In this document: piece by piece, positions 25,582-34,224 of the stretch | How the letters are laid out: each line of letters begins with the position of its first letter | Numbering within the stretch: position 1 is the first letter of the stretch | Assembly (NCBI GenBank): GCA_964348795.1 | Contig: CAYGDY010000002.1 | Coordinates: forward strand, 154,634-218,633 | Direction: 5' to 3' | Source: JADLAT01 sp964348795 | Lineage (GTDB): Bacteria > Pseudomonadota > Alphaproteobacteria > Micavibrionales > Micavibrionaceae | DNA: 64,000 nt | Notes under the pieces: model-generated | What the model saw: the letters and a program-made list of their open reading frames with translations, nothing else | Told to the model about the DNA's origin: nothing | Databases searched by the model: none | Program-made: the position numbers and the translations under genes

Positions 25582-25628
25582 CGTCACCCCACCGCATGCA
25601 AAGCGTATCTTTAGAGCGAGGACGTCAC
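25582..25628. repeat. Degenerate palindromic repeat
   Basis: CGTCACCCCACCGCATGCAA to GAGCGAGGACGTCACG, a diverged member of the GTCACCCCCGC family, between two minus-strand genes. Confidence 0.45.
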
Positions 25629-25676
25629 GATATACGGTGCTTTTCGGCTCTTTTTTACAGATCTAGCCTGCACACC

Positions 25677-26117
25677 CTAAAACAGGCCCTGATAATGCCG
25701 CTCCGTCATCTCATAGATCTCGTCATCGGAAAAATCGAAGTTTTTCCCCAGTTCCTGAATCATGATCTGGCGCAACAGGTAGCTCAGATCATCCCCGTTT
25801 TCGCACCACATATCCATAATGGGCCTGCGGTACAGAATCAGGAGATCATCATCATTCGCGGTCTTTTTTTCCACGCCCGGGGAGATTTCGCGCCCACTCC
25901 TGTACAGCGCCAGCAAATCGTAAGGGTCCGTCAATTCCAGCTCATGCTCGATCGTTTCGTCGGGAAACTCCTCCACACGGATGGCCATGCCATCGCAAAA
26001 TTCCAGAAGCTCGTCCGGTAAATTATCCAGGATCTGAACCGCCAGCACGGAAAGATCGTCCGTACTGGGTGGCACACTGAAATTCATAATAATCTGCCTG
26101 TTCTCCATCATACCCAT
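25677..26117 (-). CDS. Zincin-like (PF06262-type) protein with lost metal site
   Basis: 146 aa, the usual length of the small 'metallopeptidase family' proteins of alphaproteobacteria, and with their layout: LDNLPDELLEF, DPYDLLALYRSG, DDLLILYRRPIMDMW. At the point where the family has HExxHHFG, this protein reads QELGKNFDF (residues 121-129): both zinc-binding histidines are replaced (Gln and Lys) while the Glu is kept. The codons are CAG GAA CTG GGG AAA, so this is not a frameshift. It is probably a non-catalytic paralogue. Start supported by GAAAGGGG upstream. Confidence 0.8.
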   Translation of the reverse strand: MGMMENRQIIMNFSVPPSTDDLSVLAVQILDNLPDELLEFCDGMAIRVEEFPDETIEHELELTDPYDLLALYRSGREISPGVEKKTANDDDLLILYRRPIMDMWCENGDDLSYLLRQIMIQELGKNFDFSDDEIYEMTERHYQGLF

Positions 26118-26317
26118 AACCCCTTTCTATCCTGTCCCAATACCCTCTTCCACCGAAAACTGCCCCGTTGAAAAGACGTTATATGATTCTGATTGCATAA
26201 TCGTACGATGAAAAAATCCCGTGAACAATGCTTAAAAAAAGAACTCCCCATGTTTCCGTTTTTGATCGTGGCGGGTTTAACCCTTTTTTATCCTTTTTCG
26301 GGTAGGATGAAGGAACC

Positions 26318-26944
26318 ATGCAGAAAGACCTGCATGTTCTGAGTTTGTTATCAACACATGACTGGCGATACACCTCGAATATGGCATACAAGCTCGACCA
26401 CATTACCGTCCTGATCGTCGATGACATGCGCCCCATGCTAGCGCTGACGAAATCCGTTCTCAATTCTTTCGGGTTTACAAATGTGGTTCTGGCGGAAAAC
26501 GGAGAAGAAGGCTTCCAGCGTTTTTGCGAGGTCAAACCCGATTTTGTCCTGACGGACTGGCTGATGGCACCGGTGGACGGGCTTGAAATGACCCGCATGA
26601 TCCGCAAAGACCCCCGCTCTCCCAATCCGTTTGTTCCCATCATCATGATGACAGGCTTTAGCTCACGCCTCAGGGTCATGAATGCGCGGGACCACGGCAT
26701 TACAGAATTCCTCGTCAAGCCCTTTACGGCAAAGGATCTGTACGCCAGAATCTTTCAGATTATTGAAAAACCAAGAAATTTTGTAGAAACTGAGCAGTTT
26801 TTTGGTCCGGACCGCCGGAGAAAGAGAATACAGGATTACATTGGCCCCCGCAGACGGGACGGCGACCCCCTCGCAAGCCATGCAACGAGCACAACAGCAG
26901 ACGCTATCTTGAAAAAGCTCAGCGAAGAAGCCCAGAAATTGTAA
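26318..26944 (+). CDS. CheY-like response regulator
   Basis: 208 aa. A single receiver domain: VLIVDDMRPMLAL acidic pocket, phospho-acceptor Asp in FVLTDWLM, MMTG and VKPF switch residues. The C-terminal tail has the GPDRRRKRIQDY / GPRRRDGD motif of a CheY subtype common in alphaproteobacteria; there is no DNA-binding output domain. Start at 26318 supported by AAGGAACC; an internal Met at 26381 lacks a ribosome-binding site. The following helical protein, 11 bases on, is its likely partner. Confidence 0.9.
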   Translation: MQKDLHVLSLLSTHDWRYTSNMAYKLDHITVLIVDDMRPMLALTKSVLNSFGFTNVVLAENGEEGFQRFCEVKPDFVLTDWLMAPVDGLEMTRMIRKDPRSPNPFVPIIMMTGFSSRLRVMNARDHGITEFLVKPFTAKDLYARIFQIIEKPRNFVETEQFFGPDRRRKRIQDYIGPRRRDGDPLASHATSTTADAILKKLSEEAQKL

Positions 26945-26955
26945 AGGGGCCTGCC

Positions 26956-27480
26956 ATGACACACACACCGCACGCCCAAACGAAAAAAGCAAAATTCATT
27001 ACCCCCCCCAATGCCTTGAAAAAAAAGGCGGGGAGCGGAGGTTTGCCGGAAAGTATTCTCAAAAATGCCCAGAATGTCATGAATCATTTTGAAAATGACT
27101 TCCGGCCAGAAGCCCGCAAACTGCTCAAAACCTTCACGCTGGCCCTGATGGAATCGGAACTGGCGCTCCGTACACAAACAACCACCGCCAACCGTGATTC
27201 CCTCATTTTTCCAATCATGCAACTCAAGGCCAATGGCGGGATGTTCAAATTCAACCTGTTGTCCGATGTCGCCGATATCTGCCTGCAATTCATGGAAAAT
27301 CTGGAGCATTACAATCGGGATGCCCTGGATGTGATCCGGATTCACGAACACACGATCGAGGTCATCATCAGCAGGAATCTGAGAGGAAACGGCGGGGACG
27401 AGGGCTATTCTCTGGTGCAGGAGCTTCACAAGGCCTGCCTGCGCTACCTTAAAAAGTATAAAACGCAGGAAAAGCTTTAA
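26956..27480 (+). CDS. Helical partner of the response regulator, unknown
   Basis: 174 aa. Basic N-terminus, then a predicted helical bundle (NVMNHFENDFRPEARKLLK, LLSDVADICLQFMENLEHYN, VIRIHEHTIEVIISRNL, LVQELHKACLRYLKKY). The HEHTIEVI helix and bundle arrangement recall histidine-phosphotransfer (HPt) folds, but no canonical HPt motif is clear. Same operon as the CheY-like gene, so it is likely a binding partner or output module. Confidence 0.65.
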   Translation: MTHTPHAQTKKAKFITPPNALKKKAGSGGLPESILKNAQNVMNHFENDFRPEARKLLKTFTLALMESELALRTQTTTANRDSLIFPIMQLKANGGMFKFNLLSDVADICLQFMENLEHYNRDALDVIRIHEHTIEVIISRNLRGNGGDEGYSLVQELHKACLRYLKKYKTQEKL

Positions 27481-27530
27481 GAAAAATTCATTTTTTGATA
27501 GTATCATGGAAAGTGAAGGAGAGTCTTGTC

Positions 27531-27707
27531 ATGGAACTACCAGCCACCATCGCCGCAGAACAGGGTTTGTTAAGACAGAACGTGGCCTTGTCGGTCATCA
27601 AGCACTCGGCAGAACAGGATCAGGCCCTTGCGAAGATCCTCGACCAGTCCGTGCGCTCCGCCCCCGTGAGCCAGACTCATGGGTCGCACGTCAACCTGAC
27701 CGCCTGA
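27531..27707 (+). CDS. YjfB-like small putative motility protein
   Basis: 58 aa from MELPATIAAEQ, preceded by GGAGAG. The pattern (Gln-rich helix with VALSVIKHSAEQDQALAKIL, then a short tail ending GSHVNLTA) matches the YjfB 'putative motility protein' family of 55-65 aa. Its position after a CheY-like gene supports a motility or chemotaxis link. An in-frame start at 27495 is less likely. Confidence 0.6.
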   Translation: MELPATIAAEQGLLRQNVALSVIKHSAEQDQALAKILDQSVRSAPVSQTHGSHVNLTA

Positions 27708-27716
27708 GGGCCGCTC

Positions 27717-28718
27717 TCAGGCCGCCTTAGCAATCAGTCCTGAAAACGCCGAAGCCGGACGGGGTCCGATGTGGGAGATCACCTCCGCCGCCGCCAGTGC
27801 CCCCAACTTCCCGCAAGTCTCCAGATCTTTCCCTTCGGTAAAGCCATACAGGAATCCGGCCGCGAACTGGTCTCCCGCCCCCGTGGTATCCACCACCTTG
27901 GCAACAGGTACGGGCGCAATTTCAATCCGGCGCCCGCCAGAGACAATCACGGCGCCCTTTGCCCCGCGTGTCAGCACGGCAACCTCCACATTCTTGCTGA
28001 CGGCACTGGCAGAATCCTCGAAATTTTCTTGCATAAACAGGGCCTTGATCTCTTCCTCGTTCGCAAACAAAATATCCACATGGCTTTCAACCAGACGCAG
28101 GAAATCACTCCGGTGCCGGTCTACGCAAAACGGATCCGAAAGCGTCAGGGCTACACGGTGTCCGGCCTCGTGCGCGGTTTCTGCGGCCAGAATAAAGGCT
28201 TGCTTGGCCTGATCCCGATCAAACAGATACCCCTCCAGATACGTGACCTTGGCGCTGGCAATCAGTTCCTGATCAATATCATCAGGGCCCAGCTCCACAC
28301 TTGCGCCTAAAAACGTGTTCATGGTCCGTTGCGCGTCCGGTGTCACGAGAATCAGGCACCGCCCTGTTTTTGCACCGGCAATCAAAGATTGCGTTTGAAA
28401 TGTCACGCCCTGCGCCCGCATATCATGCTGGAAAATGCCTCCGAGATCATCCTGCGCGACCTTGCCGATAAAGCCCCCTTGCCCGCCAAAAGAGGCAAAG
28501 CCTGCCATGGTGTTGGCCGCCGATCCACCGGATGTTTCAATACCGGCCCCCATTTGCGCATATAAATCCAGCGCCCGTTTCTCATCAATCAGAGTCATAA
28601 CGCCTTTTTCCATGCCGTGCTCCGCCTTTTGCGCGGCCAAAAATTCCTCGCTGGCCTGGGCCAGTACATCCACCAGCGCGTTTCCCACAGCCACAACCCC
28701 TCTAACCGGTTCGGACAT
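27717..28718 (-). CDS. PfkB-family kinase, adenosine-kinase-like
   Basis: 333 aa. Ribokinase fold with the two PfkB signatures: ETSGGSAANTMAGFASFGG near the N-terminus and DTTGAGDQFAAGFLYG with the catalytic Asp near the C-terminus; NEEEIKALF is also intact. Alphaproteobacterial homologues of this type are annotated as adenosine kinases; the substrate is inferred. Convergent with the YjfB-like gene (10-base gap). Confidence 0.88.
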   Translation of the reverse strand: MSEPVRGVVAVGNALVDVLAQASEEFLAAQKAEHGMEKGVMTLIDEKRALDLYAQMGAGIETSGGSAANTMAGFASFGGQGGFIGKVAQDDLGGIFQHDMRAQGVTFQTQSLIAGAKTGRCLILVTPDAQRTMNTFLGASVELGPDDIDQELIASAKVTYLEGYLFDRDQAKQAFILAAETAHEAGHRVALTLSDPFCVDRHRSDFLRLVESHVDILFANEEEIKALFMQENFEDSASAVSKNVEVAVLTRGAKGAVIVSGGRRIEIAPVPVAKVVDTTGAGDQFAAGFLYGFTEGKDLETCGKLGALAAAEVISHIGPRPASAFSGLIAKAA

Positions 28719-28796
28719 CTTTTGCTTTCCTCTTCTGTCTGATTCGTATAAAAACGGATTTACTCTTACACTATTTCACACGAGGGTGCCACGCCT

Positions 28797-29366
28797 ATGC
28801 CGCACAATGAAATAAAAACACGCCTTGTTCACGCGGCCCTTGCACTGGCCAGCGAGCAAGGCTGGGCTCTCACCACCCTGCGGGACATCGCGCGCGAGGC
28901 TGAAATCTCTCTCTCCGATCTGTCCGCCTATGCCAGTGACAAGCCCGATATTCTGGCCTTGCTTGGCAAGCAGATTGACCGGAAAGTGCTGGACAAAACC
29001 CATGATTTCTCACCCGAAACCCCGCCACGGGACCGCCTGTTTGATATCCTGATGGAGCGCTTTGACGTGCTCAATGAATCGCGGGGGGGCATTATCGCCG
29101 TTCTGGAGTCCTTTAAGTGCGATCCCAAACAAGCCCTGCTCGCCTGCCCGCATCTGGCGCGCTCCATGAACTGGATGCTCGAAGCCGCGCATATCGACAC
29201 CAACGGCCCCAAAGGCGCGCTCAAAATCATGGGGCTTACATTGATATATCTGAATACCTTGCGGGTCTGGAAAGACGACGACAGCCCCGATATGGGCAAA
29301 ACCATGTCCGCCCTCGATAAGGCGCTCGGCAAAGCCGAACAGGCGGCCAATACGCTGGGGTTTTAG
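28797..29366 (+). CDS. TetR-like regulator
   Basis: 189 aa. N-terminal helix-turn-helix of TetR type (TTLRDIAREAEISLSDLSAY, then DKPDILALL), with a helical C-terminal domain ending in LIYLNTLRVWKDDDSPDMG, which is also reminiscent of COQ9-like TetR-fold proteins. Divergent from the adenosine-kinase-like gene and ending exactly where the next gene ends (29366/29367), so it may control either neighbour. Confidence 0.72.
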   Translation: MPHNEIKTRLVHAALALASEQGWALTTLRDIAREAEISLSDLSAYASDKPDILALLGKQIDRKVLDKTHDFSPETPPRDRLFDILMERFDVLNESRGGIIAVLESFKCDPKQALLACPHLARSMNWMLEAAHIDTNGPKGALKIMGLTLIYLNTLRVWKDDDSPDMGKTMSALDKALGKAEQAANTLGF

Positions 29367-30221
29367 CTACCCCGCCGCCAGCGCCTTGACTGCGTCCTGA
29401 ATGTCCTGCATATGCGGGGCCGTGTACGCCCCCTCTTTCTCCCCCGTCAGGACTGCCGCGATACTGGCCATTTGCACGGCATCCCTGACCTTGGCCCCTT
29501 CATGCAAAAACGCCGCGAAAATTCCGCAGAACGCCTCTTCCATACCGGCAGAATCCTGAATCACCCGCACGGGAATTCTGGAACGCCAGAGCATGCCATC
29601 GGGAAGCTTCACGGAGGCCTCTCCCGCAGGGTGGAAAATAATCAACCCCGCATGATCCTGAAAAGGTCCCGCCTGCTTTTCGGATACGACCAGATAATCC
29701 ACATTTTTCAAATCCTCCGGTGGGAGGGTAAATCGCGGCGCCAGATGAAACACCGTTTTGGCCTCCTGCCGTTTGGCCTTGGCCAGAAGCATGCGGTTCT
29801 CCTCTTCCCGCAATTCATTCTGGAGAAGCACAACGGCCTTGTCGTTCAGGAGTTCTTCGGGAATTTGCGCATGGCTGGTGTCCGCCCCCGCGCCCAGAGA
29901 GAACATACTGTGCCGAAGCACCCCGCCTTCGTACACATCCACAACACAACCGGTTTTCTCCGTATCACTGCGCGCCACGGCGGATGTGATCACGCCTTCC
30001 TGACGCAAATGGGGCAGGATATAGGCCGCCTCGTACCCGTCTCCCGTGCGGGCCACCAACGCCACCTTGATGCACAGCCGCGCCGCCGCGACCGCCGACA
30101 GGGCCCCGCGCCCTCCAATTTCGCTCTCGTAATACTCTGTAAAAATAACGGGCGCGGCCAAGGCCCCTTGACTTACATCAAGGCGGATTCGTTTCAACAC
30201 TGTACCGAATACGAAGAGCAT
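29367..30221 (-). CDS. PfkB-fold protein with altered catalytic motif
   Basis: 284 aa, shorter than active PfkB kinases. The N-terminal glycine motif is present in altered form (SEIGGRGALSAVAAARL) and the fold continues with VALVARTGDGYEA, but the C-terminal GAGD anion hole/catalytic Asp is replaced by SAGMEEAFCGIF (residues 224-235). The NEEE motif is also lost (VVSEKQAG). It is therefore probably not a standard sugar or nucleoside kinase. Tail-to-tail with the TetR-like gene with no gap. Confidence 0.75.
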   Translation of the reverse strand: MLFVFGTVLKRIRLDVSQGALAAPVIFTEYYESEIGGRGALSAVAAARLCIKVALVARTGDGYEAAYILPHLRQEGVITSAVARSDTEKTGCVVDVYEGGVLRHSMFSLGAGADTSHAQIPEELLNDKAVVLLQNELREEENRMLLAKAKRQEAKTVFHLAPRFTLPPEDLKNVDYLVVSEKQAGPFQDHAGLIIFHPAGEASVKLPDGMLWRSRIPVRVIQDSAGMEEAFCGIFAAFLHEGAKVRDAVQMASIAAVLTGEKEGAYTAPHMQDIQDAVKALAAG

Positions 30222-30314
30222 ACATCCCGAGAATAGACTTTATTTTTGATGCAGGATAGAGCATAAAAGAAAGGGTGTAAGGAATACACCCGCCAAGGAA
30301 GGAATTTCAGCGCC

Positions 30315-31544
30315 ATGACCATTTTTGATTACACACGCCACTTCCAGTCCTGCATTGATGATATCAAGCGGGAAGGCCGGTACAGGACGTTCGCCAATCT
30401 CGAGCGGCTGGCCGGACGTTTCCCCAAGGCGATTCACCGTGGCCCTGATGGAACGGAAAAAGAAGTCACCATCTGGTGTAGTAATGACTATCTGGGCATG
30501 GGGCAACATCCTGTCGTCATCGAGGCGGCCCGTACAGCGCTGGAAAACTCCGGTGCGGGAGCGGGCGGAACGCGCAATATCTCCGGCACCACGCGGTATC
30601 ATGTGGAGTTGGAAGAATCTCTGGCCGACCTGCACCGCAAAGACGCGGGGCTCGTGTTTTCCTCCGGCTATGTCGCGAATGAAGGGGCCTTGGGCACTCT
30701 GGGGAAACTTCTCCCTGACTGTGTGATTTTTTCCGATGAACTCAATCACGCCTCCATGATTCACGGCATCCGCGATTCTCGGCAGGAAAAACATATTTTC
30801 CGGCACAACGATGTGGAGCATCTGGAATCGCTTCTGAAAGCGGTGGATATCAAGCGCCCGAAACTCATCGTCTTTGAATCCGTCTATTCGATGGAGGGTG
30901 ATATCGCGCCGATTGCAGAAATCTGCGCCCTTGCCAAACAATATAACGCCCTGACCTATCTGGACGAAGTGCATGGCGTGGGGCTCTATGGCCCGCGCGG
31001 CGGCGGCGTAGCCGAGGAAATGGGCGTGATGGATCAGGTCGATATTATCGAAGGCACCTTCGGTAAAGCTTATGGCTCCATGGGCGGATTCATCACGGGT
31101 CCCCGCGCCCTTGTGGATGCTGTACGCTCTTTTTCGTCCGTCTTTATTTTCACCACCAGTTTGCCGCCTGCCGTTCTGGCGGCGGCGCGGGCCGCCGTTG
31201 AACATCTGAAAGTCTCGGATATCGAACGCCAGAAAGTCCGCCGGAATGTCAAGCTGTTCAAGGATCTTCTGGAGAGCGCGGAATTGCCCTTCCTGCGCGG
31301 GGAGAGCCACATCGTGCCCCTCATCGTGGGGGAACCCAATTGTTGCAGGGAAGTGAGCGAGGCCCTCCTACGGAATTATGCGGTCTACGTCCAGCCCATC
31401 AACTACCCCACTGTACCACGGGGAACCGAGCGCCTGCGCCTGACAGCCACCGCCGCGCATAGTCTGGACGATGTCAGAACCATGGCCGGTGCGCTCCAGT
31501 ATCTCTGGGAAGCCCACCATATTCAGGCCCGCGCCGTGGCGTAG
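30315..31544 (+). CDS. hemA: 5-aminolevulinate synthase
   Basis: PLP enzyme condensing glycine and succinyl-CoA, the C4 route of heme synthesis typical of alphaproteobacteria. 409 aa: IWCSNDYLGMGQHP, GTRNISGTTRYH, FSDELNHASMI, LDEVHGVGLYG, the PLP-lysine motif GTFGKAYGSMGG, and the C-terminal GTERLRLTATAAH. Start preceded by AAGGAAGG. This is ALAS, not glutamyl-tRNA reductase (also called hemA). Confidence 0.97.
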   Translation: MTIFDYTRHFQSCIDDIKREGRYRTFANLERLAGRFPKAIHRGPDGTEKEVTIWCSNDYLGMGQHPVVIEAARTALENSGAGAGGTRNISGTTRYHVELEESLADLHRKDAGLVFSSGYVANEGALGTLGKLLPDCVIFSDELNHASMIHGIRDSRQEKHIFRHNDVEHLESLLKAVDIKRPKLIVFESVYSMEGDIAPIAEICALAKQYNALTYLDEVHGVGLYGPRGGGVAEEMGVMDQVDIIEGTFGKAYGSMGGFITGPRALVDAVRSFSSVFIFTTSLPPAVLAAARAAVEHLKVSDIERQKVRRNVKLFKDLLESAELPFLRGESHIVPLIVGEPNCCREVSEALLRNYAVYVQPINYPTVPRGTERLRLTATAAHSLDDVRTMAGALQYLWEAHHIQARAVA

Positions 31545-31551
31545 CCTGAGC

Positions 31552-31637
31552 CATCATCGCGAGCGAACACTGTGAGCATGACAATCCAGAAAAAGACTGG
31601 ATTGCTTCGTCAGCCAAAAGGCTTCCTCGCAATGACG
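31552..31637. repeat. Palindromic repeat (CATTGCGAG / CAATCCAG type)
   Basis: CATCATCGCGAGCGAACACT ... CAATCCAG-aaaaaga-CTGGATTG ... CTCGCAATGACG. The central CAATCCAG/CTGGATTG hairpin and the outer GTCATTGCGAG/CTCGCAATGAC arms define the family, which recurs at 32327, 36562, 39581 and 56987. Confidence 0.8.
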
Positions 31638-31694
31638 AGGTTTTTGATATAATTCCCGCTTGCGCGGGAAAAACATTTATTGCACCCTTCTCCC

Positions 31695-32312
31695 ATGACA
31701 ACCCTTATCATCGCCCGCCACGGCAATACGTTCTCTGATAATGACACTCTCACTTATGTGGGGGGACGCACCGATTTACCTCTCGTTCAAAAAGGTCGAG
31801 AACAAGCCAGGGAAATTGGAAAGTATTTAAAAAGAAACAATCTTGTACCAGATGTTGTTTATGCCTCCCATTTGCAACGCACACTGGACACTGCTCGAAT
31901 CGCCATAAAAGAAACAGGTATAACAAATCCCGTATATCCACTGGATATTTTCAATGAAATTGACTACGGACCAGACGAAAACAAAACCAAGGAAGAAGTT
32001 CTCGCCCGCATTGGTGAACAAGCACACAAAGACTGGGAAACTGAAAACATTTTACCTCATGGATGGTTGCTGGATGCAGAAACCATCATCCAAAACTGGA
32101 AAAACTTTGTAGATCATATCCGCGCGCATGACGATAACGAAACCATTCTGGTTGTCACCTCCAACGGCATTGCCCGCTTTGCACCCCATATTACGGAGGA
32201 TTTTGAAGGGTTCAAAGCCACACACCCGCTCAAACTCGCCACCGGTGCCTTGTCCATTTTTACCTACGAAAACGGCGCGTGGGTGTTAAAAGCATGGAAT
32301 GTCAGACCTTAA
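31695..32312 (+). CDS. Histidine phosphatase (phosphoglycerate-mutase superfamily)
   Basis: 205 aa from MTTLIIARHGNT. The RHG catalytic histidine is at the N-terminus and the second conserved Arg/His region is present (SHLQRTLDTARIA). The usual late His appears as SNGIARFA rather than H-G-G, as in atypical members. The first half is AT-rich, so it may be partly foreign. Flanked on both sides by CAATCCAG-type repeats. Substrate unknown. Confidence 0.8.
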   Translation: MTTLIIARHGNTFSDNDTLTYVGGRTDLPLVQKGREQAREIGKYLKRNNLVPDVVYASHLQRTLDTARIAIKETGITNPVYPLDIFNEIDYGPDENKTKEEVLARIGEQAHKDWETENILPHGWLLDAETIIQNWKNFVDHIRAHDDNETILVVTSNGIARFAPHITEDFEGFKATHPLKLATGALSIFTYENGAWVLKAWNVRP

Positions 32313-32326
32313 AAATTCTATCGCGT

Positions 32327-32408
32327 CGTCACCCACGAAGAGGGCAACGCCCGACATGGCAATCCAGTTTTTATTTTTTCTGGATGGCTTCGCTTCGCTC
32401 GCAATGAC
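32327..32408. repeat. Palindromic repeat (CATTGCGAG / CAATCCAG type)
   Basis: CGTCACCCACGAAGAGGGCA ... GGCAATCCAG-tttttatttttt-CTGGATGGC ... CTCGCAATGACG. Second copy, bracketing the phosphatase gene with the one at 31552. Confidence 0.75.
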
Positions 32409-32454
32409 GCACCCCCTTTTTATCCGCCCCACTTCATGCTAAAACTCGTTTTGC

Positions 32455-33555
32455 ATGATACCTTATATCCTCAAACGACTGGCGTTGATGGTTCCGACTG
32501 TGTTCGGGATTATGCTGATCAGCTTTATCATCGTCCAGTTTGTCCCGGGCGGTCCGGTAGAGCGCATGATTGCACAACTTCAAGGGCACGGCTCCGATTC
32601 CATGTCCCGCATAGGCGGTGCGAGCGGCGGGGAAACAGTCGGTGCCGCATCTTCCAGTGCGACAGGCCAGGCCAGCACCTATCGGGGGGCACAGGGGCTC
32701 GACCCCGAATTTATCAAGGAACTGGAAAAACTCTATGGCTTTGACAAACCCGCGCCCGCGCGCTTCTGGATCATGCTCAAAAACTATATCCGCTTTGATC
32801 TGGGGAACAGTTATTACCGCGATGCCAGCGTCCTGTCGCTCGTGGCGGAAAAAATGCCCGTCTCCATCTCTCTTGGGCTCTGGTCTACGCTATTGATCTA
32901 CCTGATTTCCATTCCACTCGGCATCAAAAAGGCCGTGCGCGATGGCACCCCATTTGACCTGTGGACCTCGGCGGCGATTTTCATCGGTTATGCCATTCCT
33001 TCTTTCCTGTTTGCCATCCTGCTGATTGTCCTGTTTGCAGGCGGGCGCTATTTCGACATTTTTCCTCTGCGCGGTCTGCTGTCGGATAACTGGAAGGACA
33101 TGACCCTCTTCCAGCGCGCACTGGATTATGCATGGCACATGGTTCTGCCCGTTCTGGCGATGGTCATCAGCGGCTTTGCCTCCCTCACTCTGTTGACAAA
33201 AAACTCCTTTCTGGACGAGATCGGCAAGCAATATGTGCTCACCGCCCGCGCCAAGGGCCTGAGCGAAAATCAGGTCCTTTACGGGCATATCTTCCGCAAT
33301 GCGATGATCATTGTCATCGCAGGATTCCCCGCCGCGTTTGTGCATATTTTCTTTACCGGCGCCCTCCTGATCGAGGTCATTTTCTCCCTCGACGGGCTAG
33401 GCCTTCTGGGGTACGAAAGTGTTATCAGCCGCGACTATCCCGTGGTGCTGGGCACGCTGTACATCTATGCGCTGATTTCGCTTGTCATGCACCTTGTGCG
33501 GGATGTGGTGTATGTGATGGTCGATCCGCGCATTAACTTTGAAGGGCGGGGATAA
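32455..33555 (+). CDS. yejB: Oligopeptide-type ABC transporter permease (YejB-like)
   Basis: 366 aa inner-membrane permease: MIPYILKRLALMVPTVFGIMLISFIIVQFVPGGPVE is the DppB/OppB-type N-terminus; the long periplasmic insert (Gly/Ser-rich, about residues 45-80) is characteristic of YejB; the EAA loop LTARAKGLSENQVLYGHIFRNA and the final VYVMVDPRINFEGRG are classic. yejB usually sits in yejABEF; here no binding protein, second permease or ATPase is adjacent, so the transporter must be assembled from genes elsewhere. Confidence 0.9.
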   Translation: MIPYILKRLALMVPTVFGIMLISFIIVQFVPGGPVERMIAQLQGHGSDSMSRIGGASGGETVGAASSSATGQASTYRGAQGLDPEFIKELEKLYGFDKPAPARFWIMLKNYIRFDLGNSYYRDASVLSLVAEKMPVSISLGLWSTLLIYLISIPLGIKKAVRDGTPFDLWTSAAIFIGYAIPSFLFAILLIVLFAGGRYFDIFPLRGLLSDNWKDMTLFQRALDYAWHMVLPVLAMVISGFASLTLLTKNSFLDEIGKQYVLTARAKGLSENQVLYGHIFRNAMIIVIAGFPAAFVHIFFTGALLIEVIFSLDGLGLLGYESVISRDYPVVLGTLYIYALISLVMHLVRDVVYVMVDPRINFEGRG

Positions 33556-33609
33556 CCCCTCCCTCCTGTACGACAGGAAGCCATGCCTTTCAGGGTGACG
33601 CGGGACGCT

Positions 33610-34095
33610 CTAGTCGTCCCGATCATGATGCCCCCTGCCATGCCCGAAGATATGACCATAACCACGGCCCCCTCTTTCATGACGCTCTTCGCAGTGCTCC
33701 CATCCCCGTTTTCTCTTCGCATGGCCGCCATGTCCAAAAGACAGCGCGAATGTCGCAGGCCGGTAACGGGAGATCTGGTAGACAGGTGGATCATACACAG
33801 GCCCATACCGGTCTACGATTACAACGCGCCGATTTTCACTGTACAGACGATCCCGAATATCATCCCGCACGAACTCTTGCGCGGTATCACTGCCTTCCAG
33901 ATCGACAATCTCCCACGCACCATCGGGTTGCAGACAGGCTCTGCCATATCCTTTCTCGCGCTGGCCACCCACCCAGATTGTTTTGGTATATTCACGGCAA
34001 TACGCGCCACTGGCCTGCGCGGGCTTTGCCTGAAACAGGGGGGCTATCATCACAGCCAGCACAACACCGGCCCGTAAAATTTCTCTCTTCTTCAT
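33610..34095 (-). CDS. Exported protein with YCREY module and His/Gly/Arg-rich tail
   Basis: 161 aa. Signal peptide (MKKREILRAGVVLAVMIAPLF...AQA), then SGAYCREYTKTIWVGGQREK...CLQPDGAWEIV, which is closely related to the C-terminal module of the lipoprotein at 20475. The C-terminal third is rich in His, Gly and Arg (HGGHAKRKRGWEH, HGRGHHDRDD) and may bind metal or be disordered. It lacks the glycine zipper and lipobox of its relative. Start at 34095 with the typical MKKR. Confidence 0.75.
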   Translation of the reverse strand: MKKREILRAGVVLAVMIAPLFQAKPAQASGAYCREYTKTIWVGGQREKGYGRACLQPDGAWEIVDLEGSDTAQEFVRDDIRDRLYSENRRVVIVDRYGPVYDPPVYQISRYRPATFALSFGHGGHAKRKRGWEHCEERHERGGRGYGHIFGHGRGHHDRDD

Positions 34096-34224
34096 TGATG
34101 CGGTTCCTTGAAAAAACATTCATAACAGAAGCGTTACACCCATCATACGATCCGGCTTGCAAAAACCCTGCGCGGAAAAAACAGACCTCTTGCATCCGCC
34201 TGTGAGCTCCTGTCTAATCAAAGG

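Noticed and set aside
30240..31310. 356-codon ORF antisense to hemA
   Set aside because: Shadow of the ALAS gene; no motif or start signal.
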